Of a DNA stretch of 64,000 nt, positions 28,674-37,933 are shown piece after piece. How positions within the stretch are numbered: position 1 is the stretch's first letter; each line of letters begins with the position of its first letter. The DNA is taken from NCBI RefSeq assembly GCF_012034935.1, contig NZ_JAATEN010000008.1:1-64000 (forward strand), given 5' to 3'. The stretch comes from Streptomyces zingiberis. GTDB lineage: Bacteria > Actinomycetota > Actinomycetes > Streptomycetales > Streptomycetaceae. The notes under the pieces are model-generated. The model was not told the origin of the DNA. It saw only the letters and a list, made by a program, of their open reading frames with translations, and ran no database searches. Both the position numbers and the translations under genes were made by a program.

Positions 28674-29941
28674 TGCGAAGCAGCGGCAGGAACAACAGGG
28701 ACACCGGCGACCGGGACAGGCGGGGAGCAGGCGGCCCCTCCTCCCGGCGGCAGGCCGGCGGGGGACGCGAGGAGGGACAGCGGCGCGGCCGGCCCCGTCC
28801 CGAGGAACGCCGCTACGACGTGGACTTCACCCGGGACCGGGACCGGGACCGGGACCGCGACGGCACCGGCCGGCGCCGTGACGACCGCCGCGACGACCGG
28901 GGCCGTGACGACCGCCGCGACGACCGCGGCCGTGACGACCGCAGGGGCGCCCCCCGGGGTGACCGCGAGCGGGACGGCCGCGGCGGGGCCCCCCGCCCGT
29001 CCTCCGGCGGCGCGCGGGGCGCGTCGGCCCGGGGCGGCGCGAAGGGCGGCCCCCGGACCCCGGTGGGCGGCCGCGGCGGCTCCCGCGCCGGCGGGCCCGT
29101 CCGGGGCGGGCGCCCGCAGCCCCCGTCCCGGCCGCGCGAGTACGAGGCGCAGATCGAGGAGCGCAACCGCGCCCGTCACGCCGAGCAGCGGCCCCGGCCC
29201 CCGAAGACCTTCGGGGAGCCGGAGGGCGAGCGGCTCCAGAAGGTCCTCGCCCGGGCCGGCCTGGGCTCCCGGCGGGCCTGCGAGGAGCTGATCGACCAGC
29301 GGCGGGTGGAGGTCAACGGCCGGGTCGTCACCGAGCAGGGACTGCGCATCGACCCGGAGAAGGACGAGGTCCGGGTGGACGGCCTGACCGTCGCCACCCA
29401 GTCGTACCTCTTCTTCGCCCTCAACAAGCCCGCCGGGGTCGTCTCCACCATGGAGGACCCCGACGGCCGGCAGTGCCTCGGCGACTACGTGACCAACCGG
29501 GAGACCCGGCTGTTCCACGTCGGCCGGCTGGACACCGAGACCGAGGGCATCATCCTGCTGACCAACCACGGCGAGCTGGCACACCGGCTGACCCACCCCC
29601 GCTACGGCGTGCGGAAGACCTACCTGGCCGCCATCCAGGGCCCCATCCCGCGCGACCTCGGCAAGCAGCTGAAGAACGGCGTCCCGCTGGAGGACGGCTA
29701 CGCCCGGGCGGACAGCTTCCGCGTGGTGGAGAACACCGGCAAGAACTACCTGGTCGAGGTCAGCCTGCACGAGGGCCGCAAGCACATCGTCCGCCGGATG
29801 CTCGCCGAGGTGGGCTTCCCCGTGGACCGGCTGGTCCGCACCGGCTTCGGGCCGATCGGGCTGGGCGACCAGAAGTCGGGCTGGCTGCGCCGGCTGACCA
29901 ACACCGAGGTGGGCATGTTGATGCGCGAGGTCGAACTCTGA
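28673..29941 (+). CDS. rluB: rRNA pseudouridine synthase, RluB type
   Basis: A 422-aa RluB/RsuA-family enzyme that makes pseudouridine in rRNA. Residues 1 to about 180 are a basic RDDR/RGG-rich tail. The S4 domain follows (ERLQKVLARAGLGSRRACEEL), then the catalytic domain with HVGRLDTETEGIILLTNHG and catalytic D287. HEGRKHIVRRMLAEVGFPV is the conserved C-terminal motif. ATG 28673 overlaps the scpB stop by 1 nt (TGATG). The long RNA-binding-type tail resembles the one in the protein at 137-2722. The scpA-scpB-rluB order is conserved in actinobacteria. Confidence 0.92.
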   Translation: MRSSGRNNRDTGDRDRRGAGGPSSRRQAGGGREEGQRRGRPRPEERRYDVDFTRDRDRDRDRDGTGRRRDDRRDDRGRDDRRDDRGRDDRRGAPRGDRERDGRGGAPRPSSGGARGASARGGAKGGPRTPVGGRGGSRAGGPVRGGRPQPPSRPREYEAQIEERNRARHAEQRPRPPKTFGEPEGERLQKVLARAGLGSRRACEELIDQRRVEVNGRVVTEQGLRIDPEKDEVRVDGLTVATQSYLFFALNKPAGVVSTMEDPDGRQCLGDYVTNRETRLFHVGRLDTETEGIILLTNHGELAHRLTHPRYGVRKTYLAAIQGPIPRDLGKQLKNGVPLEDGYARADSFRVVENTGKNYLVEVSLHEGRKHIVRRMLAEVGFPVDRLVRTGFGPIGLGDQKSGWLRRLTNTEVGMLMREVEL

Positions 29942-30083
29942 CGGTTTCCCCCCTTTCCCCCCTCTTCCCCCCTCCGGCCGCCCGCCCCCGCGGCGCGGCC
30001 GGACGGGCGCGGGGACGGGCGGCCGGAGGGGCCGGAACCCGTGGCCGGGCGGAGCGGTGGACCTCCCCTGCCGCGGCACTGGC

Positions 30084-30089
30084 TAGGCT
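30084..30089 (+). promoter_or_regulatory. Candidate -10 box of the prephenate dehydrogenase gene
   Basis: TAGGCT fits TAnnnT and would give a leader of about 100 nt. Confidence 0.3.
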
Positions 30090-30195
30090 GGGCGGCGAGC
30101 CGGGACGCGACGCGCCGTCGCGCGCCGGGGCCCGCGGCGGCCGCCGCACCCACCCGAACCGGCGCCGCAGCCGCACTCCGCGAGGACGTCATCCA

Positions 30196-31281
30196 GTGAG
30201 AACCGCCCTGGTCATCGGGACCGGACTGATCGGCACCTCCGCCGCGCTCGCCCTCGCGGGCCGCGGTGTCCGCGTCCATCTGTCCGACCGTGACGCGTCC
30301 CGGGTCCGTACCGCCGCGGCGCTCGGCGCCGGCACCGAGGACGCCCCGGACGGCCCCGTCGACCTGGCGCTCGTCGCCGTGCCGCCGGGCCGGGTCGCCG
30401 CCACCGTCGCCGACGCGCAGCGCCGCGGGCTGGCCCGGGCCTGCCTGGACGTCGCCAGCGTCAAGGGCGGCCCGCGCCGCGAGCTGGCGGAGCTGGGCGG
30501 GGACCCGGTCAGCTACCTCGGCAGCCATCCCATGGCGGGCCGCGAGCGCTCCGGCCCGATGGCCGCCACCGCGGACCTGTTCGAGGGCCGCCCGTGGGTG
30601 CTCACCCCCACCGCCGCCACCGACACCGAGGTGCTGAACCTCGCCCTGGAGCTGGTCGCGGTCTGCCGGGCCGTGCCGGTCGTCATGGACGCCGACGCGC
30701 ACGACCGGGCGGTGGCGCTGGTCTCCCACACCCCGCAGCTCCTCTCGAGCCTGGTCGCGGCCCGGCTGACGGACGCGGACGAGACGGCCGTACGCCTCTG
30801 CGGGCAGGGCATCCGGGACGTCACCAGGATCGCCGCCTCCGACCCGGGGATGTGGACCGAGATCCTCTCCGCCAACCCCGGCCCGGTCGCCGAGGTCCTC
30901 TCCGCCGTCGCGGACGACCTCGCGGAGACCGTACGGGCCCTGCGCGCCCTGGACTCCGCGGACGAGGAGAAGCGGCGGGACGGCGCCACCGGCATCACGG
31001 ATCTGCTGCGGCGCGGGAACGCCGGCCGCGAGCGGGTGCCGGGCAAGCACGGCGCGGCCCCCGCGGCGTACGAGAGCGTCACGGTGCTCATCGGCGACCA
31101 GCCCGGCGAGCTGGCGCGGATCTTCGCCGACGCGGGCCGGGCCGGGATCAACATCGAGGACGTCCGGATCGAGCACGCCACCGGGCAGCAGGCCGGTCTC
31201 ATCCAGCTCATGGTGGAACCGGCGGCGGCCCCCGACCTCACCGCGGCGCTGCGGGAGCGGGGCTGGTCGATCCGGCAGTGA
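30196..31281 (+). CDS. tyrA: Prephenate dehydrogenase
   Basis: A 361-aa enzyme of tyrosine biosynthesis (prephenate to 4-hydroxyphenylpyruvate with NAD(P)). The Rossmann loop is VIGTGLIGTSAALAL at residues 6-20. SHPMAGRERSG and HDRAVALVSHTPQLLSS are the conserved substrate-site segments. A C-terminal ACT domain (SVTVLIGDQPGELARIFADAG) suggests feedback control by an amino acid, probably tyrosine. GTG 30196 has GAGGA about 9 nt upstream. It is separate from rluB by 254 nt but lies just before cmk, in the usual actinobacterial order. Confidence 0.93.
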   Translation: MRTALVIGTGLIGTSAALALAGRGVRVHLSDRDASRVRTAAALGAGTEDAPDGPVDLALVAVPPGRVAATVADAQRRGLARACLDVASVKGGPRRELAELGGDPVSYLGSHPMAGRERSGPMAATADLFEGRPWVLTPTAATDTEVLNLALELVAVCRAVPVVMDADAHDRAVALVSHTPQLLSSLVAARLTDADETAVRLCGQGIRDVTRIAASDPGMWTEILSANPGPVAEVLSAVADDLAETVRALRALDSADEEKRRDGATGITDLLRRGNAGRERVPGKHGAAPAAYESVTVLIGDQPGELARIFADAGRAGINIEDVRIEHATGQQAGLIQLMVEPAAAPDLTAALRERGWSIRQ

Positions 31282-31455
31282 CCCGCGGAGCCCGGACCAC
31301 CCGCCGCCCGCCGCCCGCAGCCACCCCGCCCCGGACCACCGCGGCCGGGGCGGGGCGGGCCGGGAGCCCCGGCCGGGTCCCGGCGGCCCCCCGCGGCCCC
31401 GGCGCCCCGCCGGGCAGCCGGGACCGGGGCTGCGCGGGGCGCTCCGGAGGGCCGG

Positions 31456-31461
31456 TAACCT
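31456..31461 (+). promoter_or_regulatory. Candidate -10 box of cmk
   Basis: TAACCT fits TAnnnT, 74 nt before the cmk start. Confidence 0.3.
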
Positions 31462-31534
31462 TGTGCGGAGGTTCCCGGCCGGCTCCCCGGCCGGCCCGCT
31501 CCCGCCCGTGCATTCGAGGAAGGTGTTCGTCACC

Positions 31535-32284
31535 GTGGAAACCGCCGCCCGGACCGCTCCGGCAGCAGTGATCGTCGCCATCGACGGCCCTTCCGGCACG
31601 GGCAAGTCCTCGACGTCCAAGGCCGTCGCCGCCAAGCTCGGCCTGCGGTACCTGGACACCGGGGCGCAGTACCGCGCGATCACCTGGTGGATGCTGAACA
31701 ACGGGGTGGACGTGGCCGACGCCGGCGCCGTGGCGACCGCCGCCGCCAAACCCTCGATCGTCTCCGGCACCGACCCGGAGCGGCCGGCCATCACGGTCGA
31801 CGGCGCCGACGCCTCCGCCCCGATCCGCACCCAGGCGGTCACCGCCGCGGTCAGCGCGGTCAGCGCCGTCCCCGAGGTCCGGGCCCGGATGACGGACCTC
31901 CAGCGGGAGATCGCCCGCTCCACCGGGCGGGGCATCGTGGTCGAGGGCCGGGACATCGGCACCACCGTGCTCCCCGACGCCGACCTGAAGATCTTTCTGA
32001 CCGCCTCGCCCGAGGCGCGCGCCGCCCGCCGCAGCGGAGAGCTCAAGGGCAAGGAGGCCGCCGGCCTGGACGCCACCCGTGAGGCGCTGGCCCGGCGGGA
32101 CGCCGCGGACTCCGGCCGCACCGTCTCCCCGCTGGCCAAGGCGGAGGACGCGCACGAGGTGGACACCACCGAACTCTCCCTGGAGCAGGTCGTCGAGTGC
32201 GTGGTGACCCTCGTCGAGCAGGTGGCCGGCGACGGCCCGGCACCGGCCACCGGCACCGCGGACCGCGCGGGGCAGTCGGCGTGA
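31535..32284 (+). CDS. cmk: Cytidylate kinase
   Basis: A 249-aa kinase that phosphorylates CMP and dCMP with ATP. The P-loop is DGPSGTGKSSTSKA (K24). RYLDTGAQYRAITWWML and VVEGRDIGTTVLPDA are the conserved CMP-site segments, and ARRDAADSGRTVSPL forms the lid side. The start is GTG 31535 with AGGAAGG upstream; GTG 31523 overlaps that site. The stop codon overlaps the next gene by 4 nt. The cmk-plsC-der cluster is conserved. Confidence 0.95.
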   Translation: METAARTAPAAVIVAIDGPSGTGKSSTSKAVAAKLGLRYLDTGAQYRAITWWMLNNGVDVADAGAVATAAAKPSIVSGTDPERPAITVDGADASAPIRTQAVTAAVSAVSAVPEVRARMTDLQREIARSTGRGIVVEGRDIGTTVLPDADLKIFLTASPEARAARRSGELKGKEAAGLDATREALARRDAADSGRTVSPLAKAEDAHEVDTTELSLEQVVECVVTLVEQVAGDGPAPATGTADRAGQSA

Positions 32285-32970
32285 GGACGGCGCGCGCGGG
32301 CGCCCCGTCCGCGGCGCCCCCCTCCGCGGGACGGGCGTCGGCGGGCGGAGCCGCGTTCGGCCGCCGACTCGGCGCGGGGCTGATGTACGGGCTGTGGCGG
32401 CCCCGGGTGCTGGGCGCCTGGCGGGTCCCCGCCAAGGGGCCCGTCATCCTGGCGGTGAACCACACGCACAACATCGACGGCCCCCTGCTCATGGGCACGG
32501 CACCCCGGCCGGTGCACTTCCTGATCAAGAAGGAGGCGTTCGCCGGTCCGCTCGACCCGTTCCTGCGCGGGATCGGGCAGCTGAAGGTGGACCGGACGCG
32601 CCCCGACCGCTCCGCCGTCGCCGGCGCGCTCCGCGTGCTGGAGCGCGGCGGGGTCCTCGGGATCTTCCCCGAGGGCTCCCGGGGCGAGGGCGACTTCGCC
32701 TCGCTCCGCGCCGGGCTCGCCTACTTCGCCGTACGCTCCGGGGCACCGGTCGTGCCGGTGGCGGTGCTCGGCAGCAACGACCGCCGCGGCCGGCTCGTCC
32801 CCGCGCTGCCCCCGCTGCGCGGCCGGGTCGACCTGGTCTTCGGTGACCCCTTCGACGCGGGGGACGGCACCGGGCGGCGCACCCGGACCGCGATGGACGC
32901 CGCGACCGAGCGCATCCAGCGGCGGCTGAGCGCGCACCTGGCGGAGGCGCGGCGCCTCACGGGGCGCTGA
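32281..32970 (+). CDS. 1-acyl-glycerol-3-phosphate acyltransferase family protein (PlsC-like)
   Basis: A 229-aa acyltransferase. The catalytic HX4D motif is H61-THNI-D66 ([12 protein letters not shown]). The substrate-site motif is FPEGSRGEG, and [10 protein letters not shown] follows. Such enzymes place an acyl chain on lysophosphatidic acid or a related lysophospholipid. There is no strong transmembrane segment beyond one hydrophobic stretch near ARPVHFLI. GTG 32281 overlaps the cmk stop (GTGA), so expression is coupled to cmk. The acceptor is not shown by sequence. Confidence 0.88.
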   Translation: MRTARAGAPSAAPPSAGRASAGGAAFGRRLGAGLMYGLWRPRVLGAWRVPAKGPVILAVNHTHNIDGPLLMGTAPRPVHFLIKKEAFAGPLDPFLRGIGQLKVDRTRPDRSAVAGALRVLERGGVLGIFPEGSRGEGDFASLRAGLAYFAVRSGAPVVPVAVLGSNDRRGRLVPALPPLRGRVDLVFGDPFDAGDGTGRRTRTAMDAATERIQRRLSAHLAEARRLTGR

Positions 32971-33053
32971 CCCGCCGGGCCGTCAGGCCCCCGCCGACCG
33001 CAGCACGCGGGCCCGTCAGCGGCCCGCCGACGTACGAACGAGGAACGGACTTC

Positions 33054-34523
33054 ATGAACGACCATCACGTGAACGACACGGCCGGCGACGGGCACGGTGC
33101 GCTCGGCGACGCCGAGTACACGGAGTTCATGGAGCTCGCCGCCGAGGAGGGCTTCGACCCCGAGGAGATCGAGAGCGACCTCGCCGCCGCGGGGCACGGG
33201 CCGCTGCCCGTGCTCGCCGTCGTCGGCCGCCCGAACGTCGGCAAGTCCACCCTCGTCAACCGGATCATCGGCCGCCGTGAGGCGGTCGTCGAGGACCGTC
33301 CCGGGGTCACCCGCGACCGGGTGACCTACGAGGCGGAGTGGGCCGGGCGCCGCTTCAAGGTCGTCGACACCGGCGGCTGGGAGCAGGACGTCCTCGGCAT
33401 CGACGCCGCCGTCGCCGCCCAGGCCGAGTACGCCATCGAGGCCGCCGACGCGGTGGTCTTCGTGGTGGACGCCAAGGTCGGCGCCACCGACACCGACGAG
33501 GCCGTGGTGAAGCTGCTGCGCCGGGCCGGCAAGCCGGTGGTGCTCTGCGCCAACAAGGTCGACGGTCCCAGCGGTGAGGCGGACGCCGCCGCCCTGTGGA
33601 ACCTCGGCCTCGGCGAGCCCTTCCCGGTCTCCTCCCTGCACGGCCGGGGCACCGGCGACCTGCTGGACGCCGTCCTCGAGGCGCTTCCGGAGGCTCCCGC
33701 GCAGAGCTTCGGCGGCGGACCGGCCGGACCGCGCCGCGTCGCGCTGATCGGCCGCCCCAACGTGGGCAAGTCCTCCCTGCTCAACAAGGTCGCCGGTGAG
33801 GACCGGGTGGTCGTCGACGCGACGGCCGGCACCACCCGCGACCCGGTCGACGAACTGGTGGAACTCGCCGGGCGCACCTGGAAGTTCGTGGACACCGCGG
33901 GCATCCGCCGCCGCGTCCACCTCCAGGAGGGCGCCGACTACTACGCCTCGCTGCGCACCGCGGCCGCTCTGGAGAAGGCGGAGATCGCGGTCGTCCTGAT
34001 CGACGCGAGCGAGACGATCAGCGTGCAGGACACCCGCATCATCAGCATGGCCGTCGACGCCGGACGCGCCCTGGTGATCGCCTACAACAAGTGGGACACG
34101 CTGGACGAGGAGCGCCGTTACTACCTGGAGCGCGAGATCGAACAGGATCTGGTGCAGGTCCGCTGGGCGCCCCGGGTCAACCTCTCCGCCCGCACCGGGC
34201 GCCATCTCGAGAAGCTCGTCCCCGCGATCGACACCGCCCTCGCGGGCTGGGAGACCCGGGTGCCGACCGGCCGGCTCAACGCCTTCCTCGGCGAACTGGT
34301 GGCCTCCCACCCGCACCCGGTCCGCGGCGGCAAACAGCCCCGGATCCTCTTCGGCACCCAGGCCGGCGTCCGCCCGCCGCGGTTCGTCCTCTTCGCCTCG
34401 GGGTTCCTGGAGGCGGGCTACCGTCGGTTCATCGAGCGGCGGCTGCGCGAGGAGTTCGGCTTCGAGGGCACTCCGATCCACCTGTCGGTGCGGGTCCGGG
34501 AGAAGCGCGGCCGCAAGAAGTGA
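33054..34523 (+). CDS. der: Ribosome biogenesis GTPase Der (EngA)
   Basis: A 489-aa protein with two tandem GTPase domains and a C-terminal KH-like domain, needed for 50S subunit assembly. First domain: GRPNVGKST at 58-66, [12 protein letters not shown]. Second domain: [21 protein letters not shown]. The C-terminus ends in [10 protein letters not shown]. An acidic ~50-residue N-terminal tail precedes the first domain, as is usual in actinobacteria. ATG 33054 has AGGAACGGA just upstream. Its first residues [10 protein letters not shown] are encoded by a 26-nt stretch also present in parA. Confidence 0.96.
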   Translation: MNDHHVNDTAGDGHGALGDAEYTEFMELAAEEGFDPEEIESDLAAAGHGPLPVLAVVGRPNVGKSTLVNRIIGRREAVVEDRPGVTRDRVTYEAEWAGRRFKVVDTGGWEQDVLGIDAAVAAQAEYAIEAADAVVFVVDAKVGATDTDEAVVKLLRRAGKPVVLCANKVDGPSGEADAAALWNLGLGEPFPVSSLHGRGTGDLLDAVLEALPEAPAQSFGGGPAGPRRVALIGRPNVGKSSLLNKVAGEDRVVVDATAGTTRDPVDELVELAGRTWKFVDTAGIRRRVHLQEGADYYASLRTAAALEKAEIAVVLIDASETISVQDTRIISMAVDAGRALVIAYNKWDTLDEERRYYLEREIEQDLVQVRWAPRVNLSARTGRHLEKLVPAIDTALAGWETRVPTGRLNAFLGELVASHPHPVRGGKQPRILFGTQAGVRPPRFVLFASGFLEAGYRRFIERRLREEFGFEGTPIHLSVRVREKRGRKK

Positions 34524-34525
34524 TC

Positions 34526-34563
34526 CGGTGCCCGGCGCGGCCGAACCGCCGCGCCGGGCACCG
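34526..34563. terminator. Bidirectional terminator after der
   Basis: A 16-bp perfect stem (34526-34541 with 34548-34563) with a 6-nt loop between der and the converging minus-strand genes. Confidence 0.85.
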
Positions 34564-34630
34564 CGAGCCGGTGAGCCCTCCGGCCGGGGCGCCGTGACCG
34601 GCGAGCCGTACGCCGCCCGCCGGGCTCTTC

Positions 34631-35080
34631 CTAGCGCGGGTGGCGGTCCCGCGCGGCCGGCGGCAGCGCGCGGGGCACGGGACGCCGGTGCCGCCGTGGC
34701 GGCTCGGGCGGCGGCACGCGCTCCCAGATGTGCCGGGGTTCGGCGAGCTCGCGGATGCCGAACGGTGTGAAGGCCAGGTCCTCCTCGCCGAGGCGGTCGC
34801 CCGGCAGAGCGCGGAACGCGCGCCGGTACTCGGCGTAGAGCGTGTCGTAGATCGGCGTCGGCGACTGCTGCCCGGCGCCGCGGGGGGCGGGGTACGCCGG
34901 GAGCGACCCGGAGACGTACGGGGTGTACGGGAGGCGGGCCGCCGGTTCGTAGGAGTGCACGTACGGGCCAACGAACCGGGCGCCCGGGGGATGCGGCTCC
35001 CCGGGGTGAACTCGCCACCGCCCGGCCGGTGGCCCGCCCGCGGGACGGGACCGGCCGTCCCCGGCCGTCCCCGGGGTCAT
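34631..35080 (-). CDS. Conserved hypothetical, Pro/Tyr-rich
   Basis: A 149-aa protein I cannot name. It is rich in Pro, Arg and Tyr, with GPYVHSYEPAARLPYTPYV and IYDTLYAEYRRAFRALPGD as its most ordered segments, and has no signal peptide or membrane span. The ATG overlaps the stop of the gene before it (ATGA), so the two form an operon. It converges on der. The charged, disordered ends suggest an accessory or scaffold protein; no function should be assigned. Confidence 0.65.
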   Translation of the reverse strand: MTPGTAGDGRSRPAGGPPAGRWRVHPGEPHPPGARFVGPYVHSYEPAARLPYTPYVSGSLPAYPAPRGAGQQSPTPIYDTLYAEYRRAFRALPGDRLGEEDLAFTPFGIRELAEPRHIWERVPPPEPPRRHRRPVPRALPPAARDRHPR

Positions 35081-36003
35081 GTGCCCGCCAGCGGCAGCAC
35101 GGCGGCCACCAGCAGACCGCCGGCCGCCGCCCGGTCCAGGGCCTCGCGCAGCACGTCCTCGTGCGACTGCGGGCCGATCGAGCCCGCGGGCCCCGCCACG
35201 ACCAGCACCTTCGCCAGCCGCGCGGCCGCGGTCCGCCAGCCGTCGGTGACCGCCAGCGGCTGGTGCGCCTGCCACCAGGCGGTGGGGGTGGACCCGGGGG
35301 CGCCGGGCTGGAGCACCGCGTGCAGCTTTCCCTCCACCAGCAGCACGGACCAGCCCGGCAGCACCGGAGCCGCCTGCTCCAGACGGCTCAGCGGCCGGAA
35401 CCCCTGCTCCAGCAGGATCGGCAGGAAGGCGTCACCGGCCGTGCCGGGCCGCGTGATCGGGCCGGTGGGCTCCACGGCGAGCGCCGGCCACAGCGCCCCG
35501 TCGACCAGCACCAGACCGCAGGTCACCCCGATCACCGCCGGACGCGGTTCCGCCGGGGGCACCGGGGAGGGGTCCCGCAGCGGCGCCGGCGGGCCCGGCC
35601 GGGCGCCACCCGCGGGTACGGCGCGCAAGTCGTGCGCCAGGTCCGGCGCCCGGTGCCCCGGGAGGGCCGGCAGCTCCGGCCCGGCGGGCCCGGCGGGCAG
35701 CGGTTCCATGCCCGCCTCCACGCCCTCCCCGGCCGTGATGGAACGGACGGCGCCCTGCAACTGCTCCTCCGCCACCGGCACCACCTGCGAGGGCACACAC
35801 GTGGCGTGGGCGAAGGCGAGCACGGCCGTCTCGTCGCCGACGAAGAGGACCGTGCTGGTCCGTTCCTGCTCGGTGTCGCCAGGGGTCCGGCAGGAGGTGC
35901 AGTCATAACTGCCCGGGGCGTTCTCGCCGGTGAGCAGCCGGTCGGCTTCTTCGTCGCCGATCTCGGCGCGCACGTCGTCGCTGACGTCGAGCAAACGCGG
36001 CAC
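35077..36003 (-). CDS. Conserved hypothetical (SseB-like layout uncertain)
   Basis: A 308-aa protein of unknown function. Start GTG 36003 follows GAGGAG with 6 nt between; a longer frame to 36084 exists but has no ribosome site. It begins PRLLDVSDDVRAEIGDEEADRLL and has two alternating strand-helix modules separated by a Pro/Gly-rich stretch near residues 120-160. Segments such as VLFVGDETAVLAFAHATCV and GWSVLLVEGKLHAVLQPGA suggest an alpha/beta fold. Its stop overlaps the start of the next gene. It stands divergent from the glycosyltransferase across 661 nt. Confidence 0.65.
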   Translation of the reverse strand: MPRLLDVSDDVRAEIGDEEADRLLTGENAPGSYDCTSCRTPGDTEQERTSTVLFVGDETAVLAFAHATCVPSQVVPVAEEQLQGAVRSITAGEGVEAGMEPLPAGPAGPELPALPGHRAPDLAHDLRAVPAGGARPGPPAPLRDPSPVPPAEPRPAVIGVTCGLVLVDGALWPALAVEPTGPITRPGTAGDAFLPILLEQGFRPLSRLEQAAPVLPGWSVLLVEGKLHAVLQPGAPGSTPTAWWQAHQPLAVTDGWRTAAARLAKVLVVAGPAGSIGPQSHEDVLREALDRAAAGGLLVAAVLPLAGT

Positions 36004-36664
36004 GGAAGGCTCCTCGGTCTCGTCGGTGGCGGCCGGGCGTTCCGGCCCGCATGAGCACAACGGGTGACGCACGGCCGGGGTCACGCCCGGCGTGCCGCGG
36101 GCCCGGAGCGGGCGCCCCGGAGGGGAACCTCCGTGTGCCCCGATCCCGTTGGCGGGGACGGCCCCGCCGACGGGGCCCGGGCCGGGGGACCGGGGCCGGC
36201 CGCGGCGGTGAGGCCGGCGGCCCGCCCGCAGCCGGGCCCGGGGGCCGCGGTGTGTGCCGTGATGTGCCCTGTTGTGCCGCGATCGGGTGTTTCACCGGGG
36301 CGGGCGCGGACACCCGGAAGGAGGTGGCCGGGCCGGTTGGCCCGGCCGGGGGAGCCGAGGGGGAGGAGCGGCGGGGCCCGTCCGCCGCTCGGGGAACACG
36401 CGCGACACCACGGCCTGGGGCCGGAGGGTCGCCCTTGGGGGTGAAGCAGTGACCGATGCACCGTCACGCCGTAACCGGGACAGTGACATTGACGTTCCCA
36501 CGACGCGGACGGTTCCGGGAATGGGCTATCGATCCCGTATCCCTTGCGGAACGGAATCGTCATGGCGGCCAACCCGGAGCCGCCGTAACGGGTCCAATCC
36601 TTCGGCAGGCGGAGCAGACGGGCAACTCGGGGCTCTCCGCAGGAATCGCGGAATTCGGGGACGC
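36004..36664. other. Intergenic region between divergent genes
   Basis: No gene or RNA is recognised in these 661 nt. The first part is very GC-rich with inverted repeats; the last ~200 nt (from about 36460) are clearly less GC-rich and should hold the glycosyltransferase promoter, but I cannot place -35 and -10 boxes with confidence. Confidence 0.4.
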
Positions 36665-37933
36665 ATGCAGATCTCATTCCTGATTCACAACGCGTACGGC
36701 ATCGGCGGCACGATCCGTACGACGTGCAATCTCGCGCGCTCGCTGGCCGAACAGCACGACGTCGAAATCGTCTCCGTCTTCCGCCATCGGGAGAGACCCG
36801 TCTTCGACCACGGCCCGGACGTCCGCGTGCACCACCTCGTGGACCTGCGCAAGGACAGCCCCGAGTACGCGGGCGACGCCCCGGAACACCAGCAGCCGGC
36901 GCGCGTCTTCCCCTCCGCCGAGGGCCGCTACCAGCAGTACAGCAGGCTCACCGACCGCCGGATCGCCGAGCACCTGCGCTCCGTGGAGGCGGATGTGGTC
37001 GTCGGCACCCGGCCCGGCCTCAACGTCCACATCGCGCGGGAGACCCGGCGCGGCCCCGTGCTCGTCGGTCAGGAGCACCTGACGCTGGACAGCCACTCCA
37101 CCGCGCTCCGCGCCCAGCTGGCCCGGGTCTACCCGCGGCTGGACGCGGTCACCACCGTCACCGAGGCGGACGCGGCGTCCTACCGGCGCAGACTGCGGCT
37201 GCCCGGGGTGCACGTGGGGGCGGTGCCCAACAGCGTGCCCGAGCCCCGCGTCGCGCCCGCGGACGGCTCCGGCAAGTGCGTGGTCGCGGCCGGCCGGCTG
37301 GCTCGCGTCAAACGCTACGACCTGCTCGTCCGGGCCTTCGCCACGGTGGTCGAGAGCCGCCCGGACTGGCGGCTGCGGATCTACGGCGGGGGCGCGGAGA
37401 AGGAACGCCTCCGGTCGCTCATCGACCGCCTCGGCCTCTACAACCACGTGCTCCTGATGGGACCGGCCCATCCGCTGGACCCCGAGTGGGCCAAGGGCTC
37501 CATCGCCGCCGTGACCTCCAGCCTGGAGTCCTTCGGCATGACCATCGTCGAGGCCATGCGGTGCGGGCTGCCCGTGGTCGCCACGGACTGCCCGCACGGA
37601 CCCGGGGAGATCATCGACAACGGCGTGGACGGCCGGCTGGTCCCGCCCGGGGACGCCGATGCCGTGGCCACCGCCCTCCTCGAACTCATCAACGACGACG
37701 CCTTAAGGGAACGGATGGGGCGCGCGGCGGCCCGGGGATCCGCCCGCTTCGACCCCTCCCGGGTCGCCTGCCGCTACGAGACCCTCTTCGAGGACCTGGT
37801 GAGCCGGGGCGGCCGGGGCACCCGCGGCCGGCTGCGGAGTTCGCTGCACCGCACCCGGGGAGCGCTGCTCGGTGGCGCCTATTCCGCCCGCGCCGCCGCC
37901 GGCGCCGCCCTGAGAGGGGGCAGGACCGCATGA
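36665..37933 (+). CDS. GT4-family glycosyltransferase with a TTA codon
   Basis: A 422-aa retaining glycosyltransferase. The N-terminal half opens with MQISFLIHNAYGIGGTIRT, the acceptor-side Rossmann fold. The donor half shows VAAGRLARVKRYDLLVRAFA and the E-x7-E motif (E288 and E296 in SLESFGMTIVEAM), as in GT4 enzymes using nucleotide sugars. It lacks membrane segments. Codon 347 is TTA (37703-37705), the rare Leu codon read by the bldA tRNA. The stop overlaps the next start by 4 nt. The likely product is a cell-surface polymer or glycolipid; the acceptor is unknown. Confidence 0.9.
   Translation: MQISFLIHNAYGIGGTIRTTCNLARSLAEQHDVEIVSVFRHRERPVFDHGPDVRVHHLVDLRKDSPEYAGDAPEHQQPARVFPSAEGRYQQYSRLTDRRIAEHLRSVEADVVVGTRPGLNVHIARETRRGPVLVGQEHLTLDSHSTALRAQLARVYPRLDAVTTVTEADAASYRRRLRLPGVHVGAVPNSVPEPRVAPADGSGKCVVAAGRLARVKRYDLLVRAFATVVESRPDWRLRIYGGGAEKERLRSLIDRLGLYNHVLLMGPAHPLDPEWAKGSIAAVTSSLESFGMTIVEAMRCGLPVVATDCPHGPGEIIDNGVDGRLVPPGDADAVATALLELINDDALRERMGRAAARGSARFDPSRVACRYETLFEDLVSRGGRGTRGRLRSSLHRTRGALLGGAYSARAAAGAALRGGRTA
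37703..37705 (+). promoter_or_regulatory. In-frame TTA (bldA-type) codon
   Basis: The frame (offset 1038 from the ATG) makes this Leu codon 347 of the glycosyltransferase. I found no other in-frame TTA in the window. In Streptomyces such codons tie translation to the developmental tRNA encoded by bldA. Confidence 0.85.

Noticed and set aside
29746..32937. A 1063-codon open frame on the minus strand across tyrA, cmk and plsC
   Set aside because: It is the antisense shadow of well-recognised genes in a GC-rich genome; its translation has no family motif and no start signal.
36272..36664. An upstream extension of the glycosyltransferase
   Set aside because: The glycosyltransferase fold starts at MQISFLIHNAYG; the added part is low-complexity and runs through the promoter region.
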